In this document: positions 37,950 to 46,864 of the stretch, piece by piece
Layout: each line of letters opens with the position of its first letter
Numbering within the stretch: the first letter of the stretch is position 1
Assembly (NCBI RefSeq): GCF_034350045.1
Contig: NZ_CP133781.1
Span: 2,820,001-2,884,000 of the forward strand
Length of the DNA: 64,000 bases
From: Pseudomonas sp. CCI4.2
GTDB taxonomy: Bacteria > Pseudomonadota > Gammaproteobacteria > Pseudomonadales > Pseudomonadaceae
Reading direction: 5' to 3'
Made by a program: the position numbers and the translations under genes
Notes under the pieces: generated by a model
The model's database searches: none
Told to the model about the DNA's origin: nothing
Seen by the model: the letters and a program-made list of their open reading frames with translations, nothing else

Positions 37950-39194
37950 ATGCGCATATTGGTTTTGTCTCAGTATTTCTGGCCGGAAAATTTCATTATA
38001 AATGACGTTGTTAGAGAGCTTGCGACTCAAGGGCATGATGTTACGGTCGCGACTGGGAAGCCAAATTACCCAGACGGGAACGTATACCCTGGATATCAGG
38101 TTTCGGGAGCAATGAAAGAGTCCTTCGGCGACAATATTCTAGTCGTAAGAATCCCGTTATTACCGCGGGGTAAAGGCGGAGCTTTAAACTTGTTGAAAAA
38201 TTATTTTTCGTTTGTATTTTACGGCCTTTGGTATTTTCCTAAATTGTTGAAGTATCAAAAATTTGATACGATTTTGGTATTCGCTCCGTCGCCCATTCTG
38301 CAAGTAATACCCGCTATTTTTATGAAAAAAATAAAGCATTCTCATTTGGCTGTTTGGGTGCAAGATCTTTGGCCGGAAAGTTTATCGGCCACAGGATTTG
38401 TAAAAAACAAAACGGTACTGAAATTAGTTGGGCTAGCTGTTAAAGCTATCTATGCCGGGTGCGATACGCTTTTGGTGCAATCCAGGGCATTTATAAATCC
38501 AGTGTCAAAATATGCTGCTCTCGATAAAATTGTTTACTATCCTAATTCACTACTTGAGTTGTCGCCTGATCCTAAAAGCGAACCAATTCCTCTCGATATG
38601 GAGTCCCAGTTCGAATCGGGGTTTAACCTCATATTTGCGGGAAATATCGGCACTGCGCAATCGGTTGAAACACTTGTTGATACATGTCGGAAAATGCGTT
38701 CCGACAAGAATTTCAAATTATTCTTGATCGGAAGCGGCAGCCTGTTCGATTGGGTAAAAACGCAGAAAACTGCTGAGGGTCTCGACAACCTTATCCTGCC
38801 TGGTCGCTTCCCTTCCTCGATGATGCCCGCGATTTTCGCCAAAGCCTCAGCGCTGCTTGTGTCATTAAAGGATGAGGAGATATTTGCCTATACTGTTCCC
38901 AGTAAAATCCAGAGCTACCTTGCAGCAGGCCGCCCGATTGTCGCCTCATTGCGAGGCGAGGGGGCTCAAGTCATCGCTGATGCCGGTGCTGGTCTGTCCT
39001 GTCCACCGGAAGACTCAGAAGCTTTGGCCACTTGCATTCGCAAAATGATGGCGCTCGACGATATTGAACACCGTGAAATGGGTCTTTCAGGGAGGAAATT
39101 TTTCGAGGAGAATTTTCAAATGCGCCAGCAGGTTGAGAGTTTGGTTGAGATCCTTCTGAAAAGATCTCAACAATCGAGAGAGAACGGACAATGA
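37950..39194 (+). CDS. wbuB: WbuB-like glycosyltransferase (6-deoxy-L-HexNAc transferase)
   Basis: A 414-residue GT4 enzyme starting M-R-I-L-V-L-S-Q-Y-F-W-P-E-N-F, the signature start of WbuB and WcaI-type transferases, with P-N-Y-P-D-G and V-W-V-Q-D-L-W-P-E-S. WbuB proteins are encoded beside L-FucNAc or L-QuiNAc synthesis genes and are thought to transfer that sugar. The next three genes here make such a donor. AGGA precedes the ATG chosen; a long N-terminal extension was rejected. It overlaps the next gene by four bases (ATGA). Confidence 0.85.
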   Translation: MRILVLSQYFWPENFIINDVVRELATQGHDVTVATGKPNYPDGNVYPGYQVSGAMKESFGDNILVVRIPLLPRGKGGALNLLKNYFSFVFYGLWYFPKLLKYQKFDTILVFAPSPILQVIPAIFMKKIKHSHLAVWVQDLWPESLSATGFVKNKTVLKLVGLAVKAIYAGCDTLLVQSRAFINPVSKYAALDKIVYYPNSLLELSPDPKSEPIPLDMESQFESGFNLIFAGNIGTAQSVETLVDTCRKMRSDKNFKLFLIGSGSLFDWVKTQKTAEGLDNLILPGRFPSSMMPAIFAKASALLVSLKDEEIFAYTVPSKIQSYLAAGRPIVASLRGEGAQVIADAGAGLSCPPEDSEALATCIRKMMALDDIEHREMGLSGRKFFEENFQMRQQVESLVEILLKRSQQSRENGQ

Positions 39195-40078
39195 AAGTGC
39201 TACTACTGGGCGTTACAGGAATGTTGGGAAGTGTAGCGTACAAAGCTTTTTGTGACGACTCAAAGTATGAAGTATGGGGCACACTTCGCAATCCGTCGGG
39301 GCTGAAATACTTTGCAGAAGGTATAAGAAAAAACCTCCTAAGCGGAGTCGATGTTGCGGATTTCGATTCGATCGTGTCGGTCTTCAGTAAAATAAAACCT
39401 GATATTGTAATGAACTGTATCGGTTTAATAAAGCAGCTGGCGGACTCGAAAGATCCCTTGTCAGCATTACCCATAAACGCGATGCTTCCACACCGACTAT
39501 CCAAATTGTGTCAGCTGGGTAACGCGCGGCTTATTCATATCAGCACTGATTGCGTCTTCTCTGGGCGTAAAGGAGGTTATGAAGAGAGCGACGTGTCTGA
39601 TGCCGAAGATTTGTATGGGAAGTCCAAGTATATAGGCGAGTTACATAATGAAACCCACGCTATTACTTTACGCACATCTATCATTGGTCATGAACTTTCG
39701 AGTAGCTATTCGTTAGTCGATTGGTTTCTGTCCCAAGAAGGTGAGCTAAAAGGCTTTTCCAAAGCGATTTTTTCGGGTCTTCCGGTGGCCGAACTGGTTA
39801 ATGTAATAAAAGACATTGTCATTCCAAACACATCGTTGCATGGCTTGTATCACGTTTCTGCGAAGCCTATTTCGAAATTTTGCTTGTTAAAACTCATTGC
39901 TGACGTATATGAGAAAAAAATATCTATTATTGAAGATAGCTCTCTCATCATTGATCGATCTTTGGTCAGTCAGCGTTTTACACTGGCAACCGGCTATTGC
40001 GCTCCAGAATGGCCACAACTTATACGGCTAATGCATCGATCTAAGTCACCAAATACCATGGATACCCATTATGTTTGA
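39191..40078 (+). CDS. RmlD-like SDR reductase of UDP-6-deoxy-L-HexNAc pathway
   Basis: A 295-residue SDR protein with the NAD(P) motif G-V-T-G-M-L-G and the catalytic Y-G-K-S-K. T-D-C-V-F-S-G is the RmlD-type loop. Between a WbuB and FnlA/WbjB-WbjD homologues it should reduce the 4-keto intermediate. It lacks the C-terminal cupin domain of WbjC/Cap5F (about 370 residues), which is needed for L-FucNAc. It resembles the WbvR/QnlA reductases that lead to UDP-L-RhaNAc and then L-QuiNAc. It overlaps both neighbours, by 4 and 8 bases. Confidence 0.82.
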   Translation: MKVLLLGVTGMLGSVAYKAFCDDSKYEVWGTLRNPSGLKYFAEGIRKNLLSGVDVADFDSIVSVFSKIKPDIVMNCIGLIKQLADSKDPLSALPINAMLPHRLSKLCQLGNARLIHISTDCVFSGRKGGYEESDVSDAEDLYGKSKYIGELHNETHAITLRTSIIGHELSSSYSLVDWFLSQEGELKGFSKAIFSGLPVAELVNVIKDIVIPNTSLHGLYHVSAKPISKFCLLKLIADVYEKKISIIEDSSLIIDRSLVSQRFTLATGYCAPEWPQLIRLMHRSKSPNTMDTHYV

Positions 40079-41081
40079 TAATAAAGTATTAATGATTACT
40101 GGCGGCACAGGTTCGTTCGGGCATACTGTGCTGAAGCGATTTATCAATACGAATGTTAAAGAAATTCGTATATTTAGCCGTGATGAGAAAAAACAGGAAG
40201 ACATGCGAATAGCGCTGTCCAATGATAAAGTTAAATTTTATATTGGCGACGTCAGAAACGTTGATAGCCTCCAACAAGCTATGGTAGGCGTTGATTATAT
40301 TTTTCATGCTGCGGCTTTGAAGCAGGTGCCGTCGTGTGAATTTTATCCGATGGAAGCAGTGCGGACTAATATTTTGGGGACAGAAAACGTTCTCAATGCT
40401 GCAATTGCTTCTGACGTAAAAAGAGTTGTTGTTTTAAGCACCGATAAAGCTGTTTATCCAATCAACGCTATGGGCATTTCCAAAGCGATGGGTGAAAAGC
40501 TAGTCGTTGCAAAGTCAAGAATGATCCCTGAAGGCGGAACCGTTATATGCGCCACTCGTTACGGGAACGTAATGGCGTCTCGGGGTTCAGTCATTCCTTT
40601 GTTTGTAAATCAAATCCGTAATGGTGAAGACATGACGGTCACCGATCCGGAGATGACCCGTTTCTTAATGTCTTTAGAGGATTCAGTTGATCTGGTATTG
40701 CATGCGTTTGAGCATGGGCAGCAGGGTGATGTTTTTATTCAAAAATCTCCCGCCTCTACGGTGGGCGATCTCGCATTGGCGCTCAGAGAGTTGTTCGCTA
40801 AAACTAATTCATTGAAAGTAATTGGTACCCGTCACGGTGAGAAACTGTACGAATCTCTGGTCTCTCGTGAAGAGATGGCGAAAGCTGAGGACATGGGTCG
40901 TTATTATCGGGTTCCAGCCGATAACAGAGATTTAAATTACAATAAGTATTTTGTTGAAGGCGAGCAAAAAATCGCCGAATTCGACGATTACACTTCTCAT
41001 AATACAGAACGCCTTGACATTGCTAGGATAAAAAAACTGTTATTGAAGCTCGATTATATAAAGGATGAGTTAAATGCTTAA
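40071..41081 (+). CDS. fnlA: UDP-GlcNAc 4,6-dehydratase/5-epimerase (FnlA/WbjB)
   Basis: A 336-residue short-form dehydratase related to CapD. It has T-G-G-T-G-S-F-G-H and S-T-D-K-A-V-Y-P-I-N-A-M-G-I-S-K, where the Y-x-x-x-K tyrosine is replaced by Met as in FnlA/WbjB and WbpM relatives. It converts UDP-GlcNAc to a 4-keto-6-deoxy-L-sugar, the first step to UDP-L-FucNAc and UDP-L-QuiNAc. It overlaps the genes on both sides by 8 bases. Confidence 0.9.
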   Translation: MFDNKVLMITGGTGSFGHTVLKRFINTNVKEIRIFSRDEKKQEDMRIALSNDKVKFYIGDVRNVDSLQQAMVGVDYIFHAAALKQVPSCEFYPMEAVRTNILGTENVLNAAIASDVKRVVVLSTDKAVYPINAMGISKAMGEKLVVAKSRMIPEGGTVICATRYGNVMASRGSVIPLFVNQIRNGEDMTVTDPEMTRFLMSLEDSVDLVLHAFEHGQQGDVFIQKSPASTVGDLALALRELFAKTNSLKVIGTRHGEKLYESLVSREEMAKAEDMGRYYRVPADNRDLNYNKYFVEGEQKIAEFDDYTSHNTERLDIARIKKLLLKLDYIKDELNA

Positions 41082-42201
41082 GGTCATGACTTTAGTGGGT
41101 ACGCGTCCGGAAATCATCAAAATGAGCCGCGTGATCGCTGAGTTGGATAAGCAAACTCATCACGTTTTGGTTCACTCAGGTCAAAATTATGACTATGAAT
41201 TGAACCAGGTCTTTTTTGATGACCTTGAGATTCGTAAGCCTGATCACTTTTTAGGGGCTGCGGGCGATACGGCGGCAAAAACAATTTCGGAAGTTATTTC
41301 CAAGGCTGATGACATTTTTGAAATCGAAGCTCCTGACGCGTTGCTGCTGTATGGGGACACTAATACTTGCTTGGCAATCATCGCTGCAAAGCGTAGGAAA
41401 ATTCCTATATTTCATATGGAGGCGGGCAATCGCTGTTTTGATCAGCGTGTTCCAGAAGAGTTGAATCGTAAAGTACTTGATCATTTAAGTGATATTAATC
41501 TAGTGCTCACAGAGCACGCTCGTCGCTATTTACTGGATGAAGGTATTCGTCCCGAAACGATCATTAAGACCGGTTCGCATATGGAAGAGGTTCTTGATTA
41601 TTATATGCCGCGCATATTGGAATCGGACGTCTTGATCCGTGAAGGGCTTGAGGAAGGGAAGTACTTTATTGTCAGTGCCCACCGGGAGGAGAATGTTGAT
41701 ACGCCTGACAATCTTCGCGATCTGCTTGAATCCCTTCGAGCGCTAGCAGATAAATATAGCTATCCCATTATTGTTTCCACTCATCCTCGCACCCGTAAGC
41801 GTTTAGAAGCACTTGGTGAAAACCTTGATCATCCTTTGCTTCGGTTTGTGAAACCATTTGGGTTGCTCGATTATATCAAGTTGCAGATAGGATCTTTTTG
41901 TATTCTCTCTGACAGCGGAACTATTATGGAAGAAGCGAGTTTATTAAATCTTCCCGCAGTAACCATCCGAAATACGCATGAGCGGCCAGAAGGTATGGAT
42001 GCGGGCACACTCATCATGTGCGGTTTGAAGTCCAATCGTGTGCTTGACGCAGTGAGTGTTGTGACGAGTCAGCACGATCGTACACTTAGAGTTTTCAAAT
42101 CCGTGGGTGACTATTTAGGCGGTTCTGTGTCTAAACAGATTGTGCGCATTGTTTATAGCTACACTGATTATATAAATCGCACTGTGTGGTCGAAGAATTA
42201 A
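41074..42201 (+). CDS. wbjD: Non-hydrolysing UDP-HexNAc 2-epimerase (WbjD/FnlC/QnlB type)
   Basis: A 375-residue epimerase of the WecB family with G-T-R-P-E-I-I-K, the H-x-E-A-G motif in F-H-M-E-A-G-N-R-C-F and S-A-H-R-E-E-N. The G-N-R-C-F-D-Q-R-V-P-E-E variant is typical of the L-FucNAc/L-QuiNAc branch rather than ManNAc formation. It inverts C2 in the last step of the donor pathway. The start overlaps fnlA by 8 bases. Confidence 0.9.
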   Translation: MLKVMTLVGTRPEIIKMSRVIAELDKQTHHVLVHSGQNYDYELNQVFFDDLEIRKPDHFLGAAGDTAAKTISEVISKADDIFEIEAPDALLLYGDTNTCLAIIAAKRRKIPIFHMEAGNRCFDQRVPEELNRKVLDHLSDINLVLTEHARRYLLDEGIRPETIIKTGSHMEEVLDYYMPRILESDVLIREGLEEGKYFIVSAHREENVDTPDNLRDLLESLRALADKYSYPIIVSTHPRTRKRLEALGENLDHPLLRFVKPFGLLDYIKLQIGSFCILSDSGTIMEEASLLNLPAVTIRNTHERPEGMDAGTLIMCGLKSNRVLDAVSVVTSQHDRTLRVFKSVGDYLGGSVSKQIVRIVYSYTDYINRTVWSKN

Positions 42202-42211
42202 GGGGTTAGGC

Positions 42212-42400
42212 ATGCGCTTATTGGCTACTGGTGCTTGGGGCGTCGTAGGGCGGCGTCTGGTTAGCGTTCTCGCCAGTAAAACAGGTATGGATGTCGCTGC
42301 AGTCGCCAGGCGTGATAGTTCCGGCCGGCTAGAGTTTGTTGCCATTAATCCCATGAGTGAACTGTCATCATCTGTTGTCAGCGTGGACAATGCGCTTTAA
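42212..42400 (+). pseudogene. Truncated NAD-dependent epimerase (WbpV/WbpK-like remnant)
   Basis: Only 62 codons remain. The first 20 residues are the Rossmann start of a sugar-nucleotide reductase, with the loop T-G-A-W-G-V-V-G-R-R-L in place of T-G-A-x-G-F-V-G. About 40 unremarkable residues follow, then a stop. In many pseudomonads a full-length WbpV-type reductase (making UDP-D-QuiNAc or FucNAc) sits directly before wbpL. This looks like a gene reduced by deletion. Whether it is translated is unknown. Confidence 0.7.
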
Positions 42401-42435
42401 AGCACTGCGTTACCTTTTCAAGGGCAGCAAAAATA

Positions 42436-43464
42436 ATGACTCACTCGTGGCTTTTTCCAGCGGTTTTACTAACGGCTTTTTTATTAACTGCGGCTTTACG
42501 GCGGTACGCTCTGGCCCAAAGCATAATGGATATTCCGAACGCTCGTAGTTCCCACACTACCCCCACACCGCGGGGAGGTGGTGTGGCGATAGTTTTGGCA
42601 TTTTGCCTGGCGTTACCCATCCTAGGTTGGATGGAGTTAGCGAACTGGAAGACAGTGTGTGCGCTTGGAGGATCCGGAATCCTTGTTGCTGTGCTGGGCT
42701 TCATGGATGATCACGGTCACATCGCTGCCAGATGGCGGCTGCTCGGGCATTTTGCAGGTGCGCTTTGGGCGTTGTTTTGGCTTGGAGGATTGCCGGCCAT
42801 CGAGGTTCTCGGGACGGCTGTTAACCTCGGTTGGATTGGACATACTCTCGCAGTGCTCTACCTAGTATGGATGCTGAATCTATACAATTTTATGGATGGT
42901 ATCGACGGTATCGCTAGCGTTGAAGCTGTCTGCGTTTGTCTGGGGGCCTGTATTTTATATTGGATGCTGGGCCGCACAGATTTGGTGTGGCTCCCATTGA
43001 TGCTTGCTGTGGCTGTGATCGGGTTTTTGTACTGGAATTTTCCTCCCGCACGCATATTCATGGGAGATGCAGGAAGCGGTTTCTTGGGCATAACAATTGG
43101 TGTTCTATCGCTGCAAGCCGCTTGGACCGAACCCTCGCTCCTATGGGGATGGTTGATTTTGTTAGGCGTGTTTATTGTGGATGCAACTTTTACCTTATTG
43201 CGACGTATCCTAAGGGGAGAGAAAGTCTATGAAGCGCATCGCAGCCATGCGTATCAGTACGCGTCACGGTTATACGGTAAGCACCTGCCGATCACACTGG
43301 TTGTAGGCGCACTCAATTTGTTTTGGTTATTGCCCATTGCCATTTGGGTGGTGAATTTTGGGTTCAATAGCATTATTGGCGTTTTAATTGCGTACGTGCC
43401 GTTGGGTTTGCTGGCCTTAAAGTATCGCGCAGGCGCGCTTGAAATATCCCCGATAAATGTGTGA
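42436..43464 (+). CDS. wbpL: Initiating glycosyl-1-phosphate transferase WbpL
   Basis: A 342-residue polytopic membrane enzyme of the WecA/MraY family. The cytoplasmic loops contain P-N-A-R-S-S-H-T-x-P-T-P-R-G-G-G, the D-D sequence in G-F-M-D-D-H-G-H, N-F-M-D-G-I-D-G and F-M-G-D-A-G-S. It transfers a HexNAc-1-phosphate to undecaprenyl phosphate, starting O-unit assembly (and A-band polysaccharide in P. aeruginosa). It is followed by a hairpin and wbpM. Confidence 0.94.
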   Translation: MTHSWLFPAVLLTAFLLTAALRRYALAQSIMDIPNARSSHTTPTPRGGGVAIVLAFCLALPILGWMELANWKTVCALGGSGILVAVLGFMDDHGHIAARWRLLGHFAGALWALFWLGGLPAIEVLGTAVNLGWIGHTLAVLYLVWMLNLYNFMDGIDGIASVEAVCVCLGACILYWMLGRTDLVWLPLMLAVAVIGFLYWNFPPARIFMGDAGSGFLGITIGVLSLQAAWTEPSLLWGWLILLGVFIVDATFTLLRRILRGEKVYEAHRSHAYQYASRLYGKHLPITLVVGALNLFWLLPIAIWVVNFGFNSIIGVLIAYVPLGLLALKYRAGALEISPINV

Positions 43465-43469
43465 TTCAT

Positions 43470-43505
43470 TTGACCCTGCGGGCGTTGGGAACTGGGCAGG
43501 GTCAA
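43470..43505. other. Hairpin between wbpL and wbpM
   Basis: TTGACCCTGC and GCAGGGTCAA are perfect ten-base inverted arms with a 16-base loop, and no T-run follows. It may be a processing site or partial terminator that sets wbpL and wbpM levels apart. Confidence 0.55.
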
Positions 43506-43544
43506 TATGACTGCAATGCAGAAAAATTTAAGGAGTGTTGACCG

Positions 43545-45554
43545 GTGAGTGAAGGGATCATGGATAAAATGCGGGCAATGTTGCTTGGCCTACCGCGACG
43601 GCAAAAGCGATTAATTCAAGTGTTTGCCGACGTGATTTTGGTTTGGGCTGCACTGTGGCTGGCGTTTGTCGTGCGCCTCGGAATTGATGAATTAATCAAT
43701 CCATTATTCAATCACAGATGGCTATTTATTAGCGCTCCGGCGGTGGCAATACCCCTTTTTATTCGATTCGGAATGTACCGAGCCGTCATGCGATACTTCG
43801 GTAATGATGCGTTGATAGCCATCGTCAAGGCAGTCAGCCTATCGGCGCTTGTACTTGGAATAATTGTCTATGGGTATAGTAATCATCAGAATGTAATTCC
43901 ACGCTCAGTAGTATTTAATTACTGGTGGTTAAGCATGGTTCTGATTGGGGGGTTGCGCTTAGCAATGCGCGAATACTTCTTGGGAGATTGGTTCGCTGCA
44001 GCCCAGCACGTTCCCTTTACAAACCGAAATGACGGAATATCAAAGGTAGCTATTTATGGTGCGGGTGCTGCCGGCAACCAGTTGGTGGCTGCGTTGCGTA
44101 TGGGCAGATTGATGCGGCCGGTTGCTTTTATAGATGACGACGAAAGTATCTCTAATCGAGTTATAGCAGGATTACCCGTCTATAAACCGCGACATATCCA
44201 GCGCATGATTAAAGTGACTGAAGTTCAAGAAATATTGTTGGCAGTCCCTTCTTGCACTCGCGGACGTCGTCGCGAAATTTTGGGTTATTTAGAAGGTTTT
44301 CCTCTTCATGTACGAAGCGTGCCGGGTTTCATGGACCTTGCAAGTGGCCGAGTTAAAGTTGACGATATCCAAGAAGTGGATATAGGTGATTTGCTTGGCA
44401 GAGATACTGTTCCCGCTCAAGAGCACTTGCTAGAACTCTGTATCGCTGGGAAAACCGTTCTGGTAACGGGTGCCGGCGGATCAATTGGTTCGGAGCTATG
44501 TCGCCAAATTTTGGCTTTGGGACCAACCACTCTTCTTTTGTTCGAACACAGCGAATTTAATCTTTACACCATTCTCTCAGAGTTAGAGCAGCGCGTTAAC
44601 AGGGAGTCGCTAACCGTCCAGATAATTCCAATCCTGGGTTCGGTAACTAATTCGAACAAAGTCTTGCATACGTTGAGGACTTGGCGGGTGGAAACGGTTT
44701 ACCACGCTGCAGCCTACAAGCACGTACCTATGGTCGAGCATAATATAGCCGAGGGTGTGTTGAATAATGTCATGGGGACGCTCTATGCCGCTCAAGCTGC
44801 ATTGCAGGCTGGTGTTGCTAACTTTGTGCTTATATCTACTGATAAAGCCGTGCGTCCAACTAATGTTATGGGCAGTACGAAACGTTTAGCTGAGCTTACC
44901 CTTCAAGCGCTTAGCCGTGAATTGGCTCCCATAATGTTTGGGGATAAGGCCAATATCTCGCAAGTAAACAAAACCCGATTTACGATGGTTCGCTTTGGTA
45001 ATGTTTTGGGCTCTTCAGGGTCAGTAATTCCACTTTTTCATAAACAAATTAAATCAGGAGGGCCGTTGACGGTCACCCACCCCAACATCACCCGTTATTT
45101 CATGACTATTCCGGAAGCGGCGCAATTAGTAATTCAGGCGGGGTCAATGGGGATAGGGGGGGATGTATTTGTATTGGATATGGGTGAGCCGGTGAAGATT
45201 ATAGAACTTGCCGAGAAAATGGTCCATCTGTCGGGGCTCAGTATCCGTTCAGAGAAAAATCCTCACGGTGATATCTCTATCGAGTTTAGCGGATTGCGTC
45301 CAGGTGAAAAACTTTATGAGGAACTGCTCATCGGTGACAATGTCGTGGCGACGCGCCATCCAATGATAATGAGTGCTAGCGAAGATTATATGACTTGGGA
45401 AATATTGAAAACCAAAGTAGCCGAACTTCTTTCTGCTATTGATGACCTTGATTACGTCCGGGTTCGTCAGTTATTACGAGATACGGTAAGTGGGTATAGC
45501 CCTGACGGAGAGATCGTTGATTGGTTTTTCTTGCAAAATCGACTTGAACCTTGA
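43545..45554 (+). CDS. wbpM: UDP-GlcNAc 4,6-dehydratase WbpM
   Basis: A 669-residue membrane-anchored enzyme. About four helices at the N-terminus are followed by a Rossmann-like domain (Y-G-A-G-A-A-G-N-Q) and the catalytic dehydratase (V-T-G-A-G-G-S-I-G-S-E-L and S-T-D-K-A-V-R-P-T-N-V-M-G-S-T-K, Met replacing the usual Tyr). It makes UDP-4-keto-6-deoxy-GlcNAc for D-QuiNAc/FucNAc-type sugars and is essential for B-band O antigen in P. aeruginosa. The GTG start has AGGAG upstream; an ATG five codons later is possible. It is normally the last O-antigen gene; here more follow. Confidence 0.95.
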   Translation: MSEGIMDKMRAMLLGLPRRQKRLIQVFADVILVWAALWLAFVVRLGIDELINPLFNHRWLFISAPAVAIPLFIRFGMYRAVMRYFGNDALIAIVKAVSLSALVLGIIVYGYSNHQNVIPRSVVFNYWWLSMVLIGGLRLAMREYFLGDWFAAAQHVPFTNRNDGISKVAIYGAGAAGNQLVAALRMGRLMRPVAFIDDDESISNRVIAGLPVYKPRHIQRMIKVTEVQEILLAVPSCTRGRRREILGYLEGFPLHVRSVPGFMDLASGRVKVDDIQEVDIGDLLGRDTVPAQEHLLELCIAGKTVLVTGAGGSIGSELCRQILALGPTTLLLFEHSEFNLYTILSELEQRVNRESLTVQIIPILGSVTNSNKVLHTLRTWRVETVYHAAAYKHVPMVEHNIAEGVLNNVMGTLYAAQAALQAGVANFVLISTDKAVRPTNVMGSTKRLAELTLQALSRELAPIMFGDKANISQVNKTRFTMVRFGNVLGSSGSVIPLFHKQIKSGGPLTVTHPNITRYFMTIPEAAQLVIQAGSMGIGGDVFVLDMGEPVKIIELAEKMVHLSGLSIRSEKNPHGDISIEFSGLRPGEKLYEELLIGDNVVATRHPMIMSASEDYMTWEILKTKVAELLSAIDDLDYVRVRQLLRDTVSGYSPDGEIVDWFFLQNRLEP

Positions 45555-45718
45555 ATTTTGCGAATGTGATAGTGATGTACATCCTGAGTATATTTTTTCT
45601 AAGTTGCGTCCGTCGAGCTAACGCCTTAAGTGTATTAATTAGCGTTTTTATTATTTCCATGCGTATTCACCATTAAGCAATGGCTGCCTGCTGTTAGAGT
45701 GGCGATTAAAGGAAAGAA

Positions 45719-46864
45719 ATGAGGCGTATTACACTATTCCCACTTGGTATTGTTATCGCTTTTTTAATGAGTTGGTATATGGCAACATTTAGGTTTTCTT
45801 TCTTTTATCAAGAAATTGATCTATTACCAATTCTGGCTGTATTGGTGATAATTAGTTTTGTGTTCGCAGTAGCGCTACCGTTTAGCAAAATTTATCATAC
45901 ACCGGAAACTGTATCAAATGACTATTTGACGTTCTATATGCAAGCGCTGGTAGTAGTGATATTTTTTCTTGTAGAGCTTGCGTCTTTTGGTGTGCCTTTG
46001 TTTGGGTTAGATCGATCTGATTTTACCGGGTTTAAAAGTTTGCACGTAATATTTTATGCATTTATTTTTTATCTTAATATAAAGGCAGCAACGTTTGCAT
46101 CCATAAGGCCAGCATTACTGATATTCGTTGTGTCCTGCTTGCTTGGCGCACTCATGTTAACAAGACAGTTATTAATGTATTCATTTCTTGTTTTTGTGAT
46201 TTCTTTAGCTTCGCAGGGAAAAATAAAATTATGGCAAATATTAATAATGTGCGCTTTGGTTGTTGTCGCGTTTAGCACGCTTGGCAATATTAGGGAATCA
46301 GACGGGGGCGATCTTATATTTATAGTGGGCGGTGCAAATGAAGATGGCCGTAAACTGCCGGCTTCACTTTATTGGATGTGGTTGTATGTTGTTTGCCCAA
46401 TCTATAATTTATCTTATAATTTCCAGTCACATGATATTTTAGAGATTAGGATTGACGATGTTAAAGCACTGCTTACAAATATTTTCGTTCCGGAGTTTTT
46501 TTATGCGAGATTTGAAATTCTGCGTCCAGAACCAGATTATGTTATACCGTATTTGAATGTTGCGTCAGGGTTTGGTTTAACAGCGAAATTAGCCGGTATT
46601 GTTGGTGTTTTTATACACTCAATTTCGCTATTGATATTTTATTTTCTTGGCCTGATTTTTTTGAACGGGAAATACAAGACGGCTTTCATTGTTCATTTTT
46701 CAGCATGCGCTATATTGTTTTTCTTTGATAATAAATTTATTCAGGCAGAGTATTATTTAACGTTTGTATATTTATACTTGTTTTCTTTTGCAAGCTTTTT
46801 CGTCAGATATTTTATGTTTTATAAAGGGCGGCAGCGTTCATTGATTGTCGCGGACGATGATTAA
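45719..46864 (+). CDS. wzy: Candidate O-antigen polymerase Wzy
   Basis: A 381-residue, very AT-rich gene for a membrane protein with about ten helices and a long central loop (around residues 190-270) between helices, the usual shape of Wzy. Wzy proteins share little sequence, so the call rests on topology, composition and the lack of any other polymerase in a cluster with wzx and wzz. GGAAAG precedes the ATG. It lies after wbpM, apart from the other O-unit genes, and just before an IS66 remnant. Confidence 0.72.
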   Translation: MRRITLFPLGIVIAFLMSWYMATFRFSFFYQEIDLLPILAVLVIISFVFAVALPFSKIYHTPETVSNDYLTFYMQALVVVIFFLVELASFGVPLFGLDRSDFTGFKSLHVIFYAFIFYLNIKAATFASIRPALLIFVVSCLLGALMLTRQLLMYSFLVFVISLASQGKIKLWQILIMCALVVVAFSTLGNIRESDGGDLIFIVGGANEDGRKLPASLYWMWLYVVCPIYNLSYNFQSHDILEIRIDDVKALLTNIFVPEFFYARFEILRPEPDYVIPYLNVASGFGLTAKLAGIVGVFIHSISLLIFYFLGLIFLNGKYKTAFIVHFSACAILFFFDNKFIQAEYYLTFVYLYLFSFASFFVRYFMFYKGRQRSLIVADDD

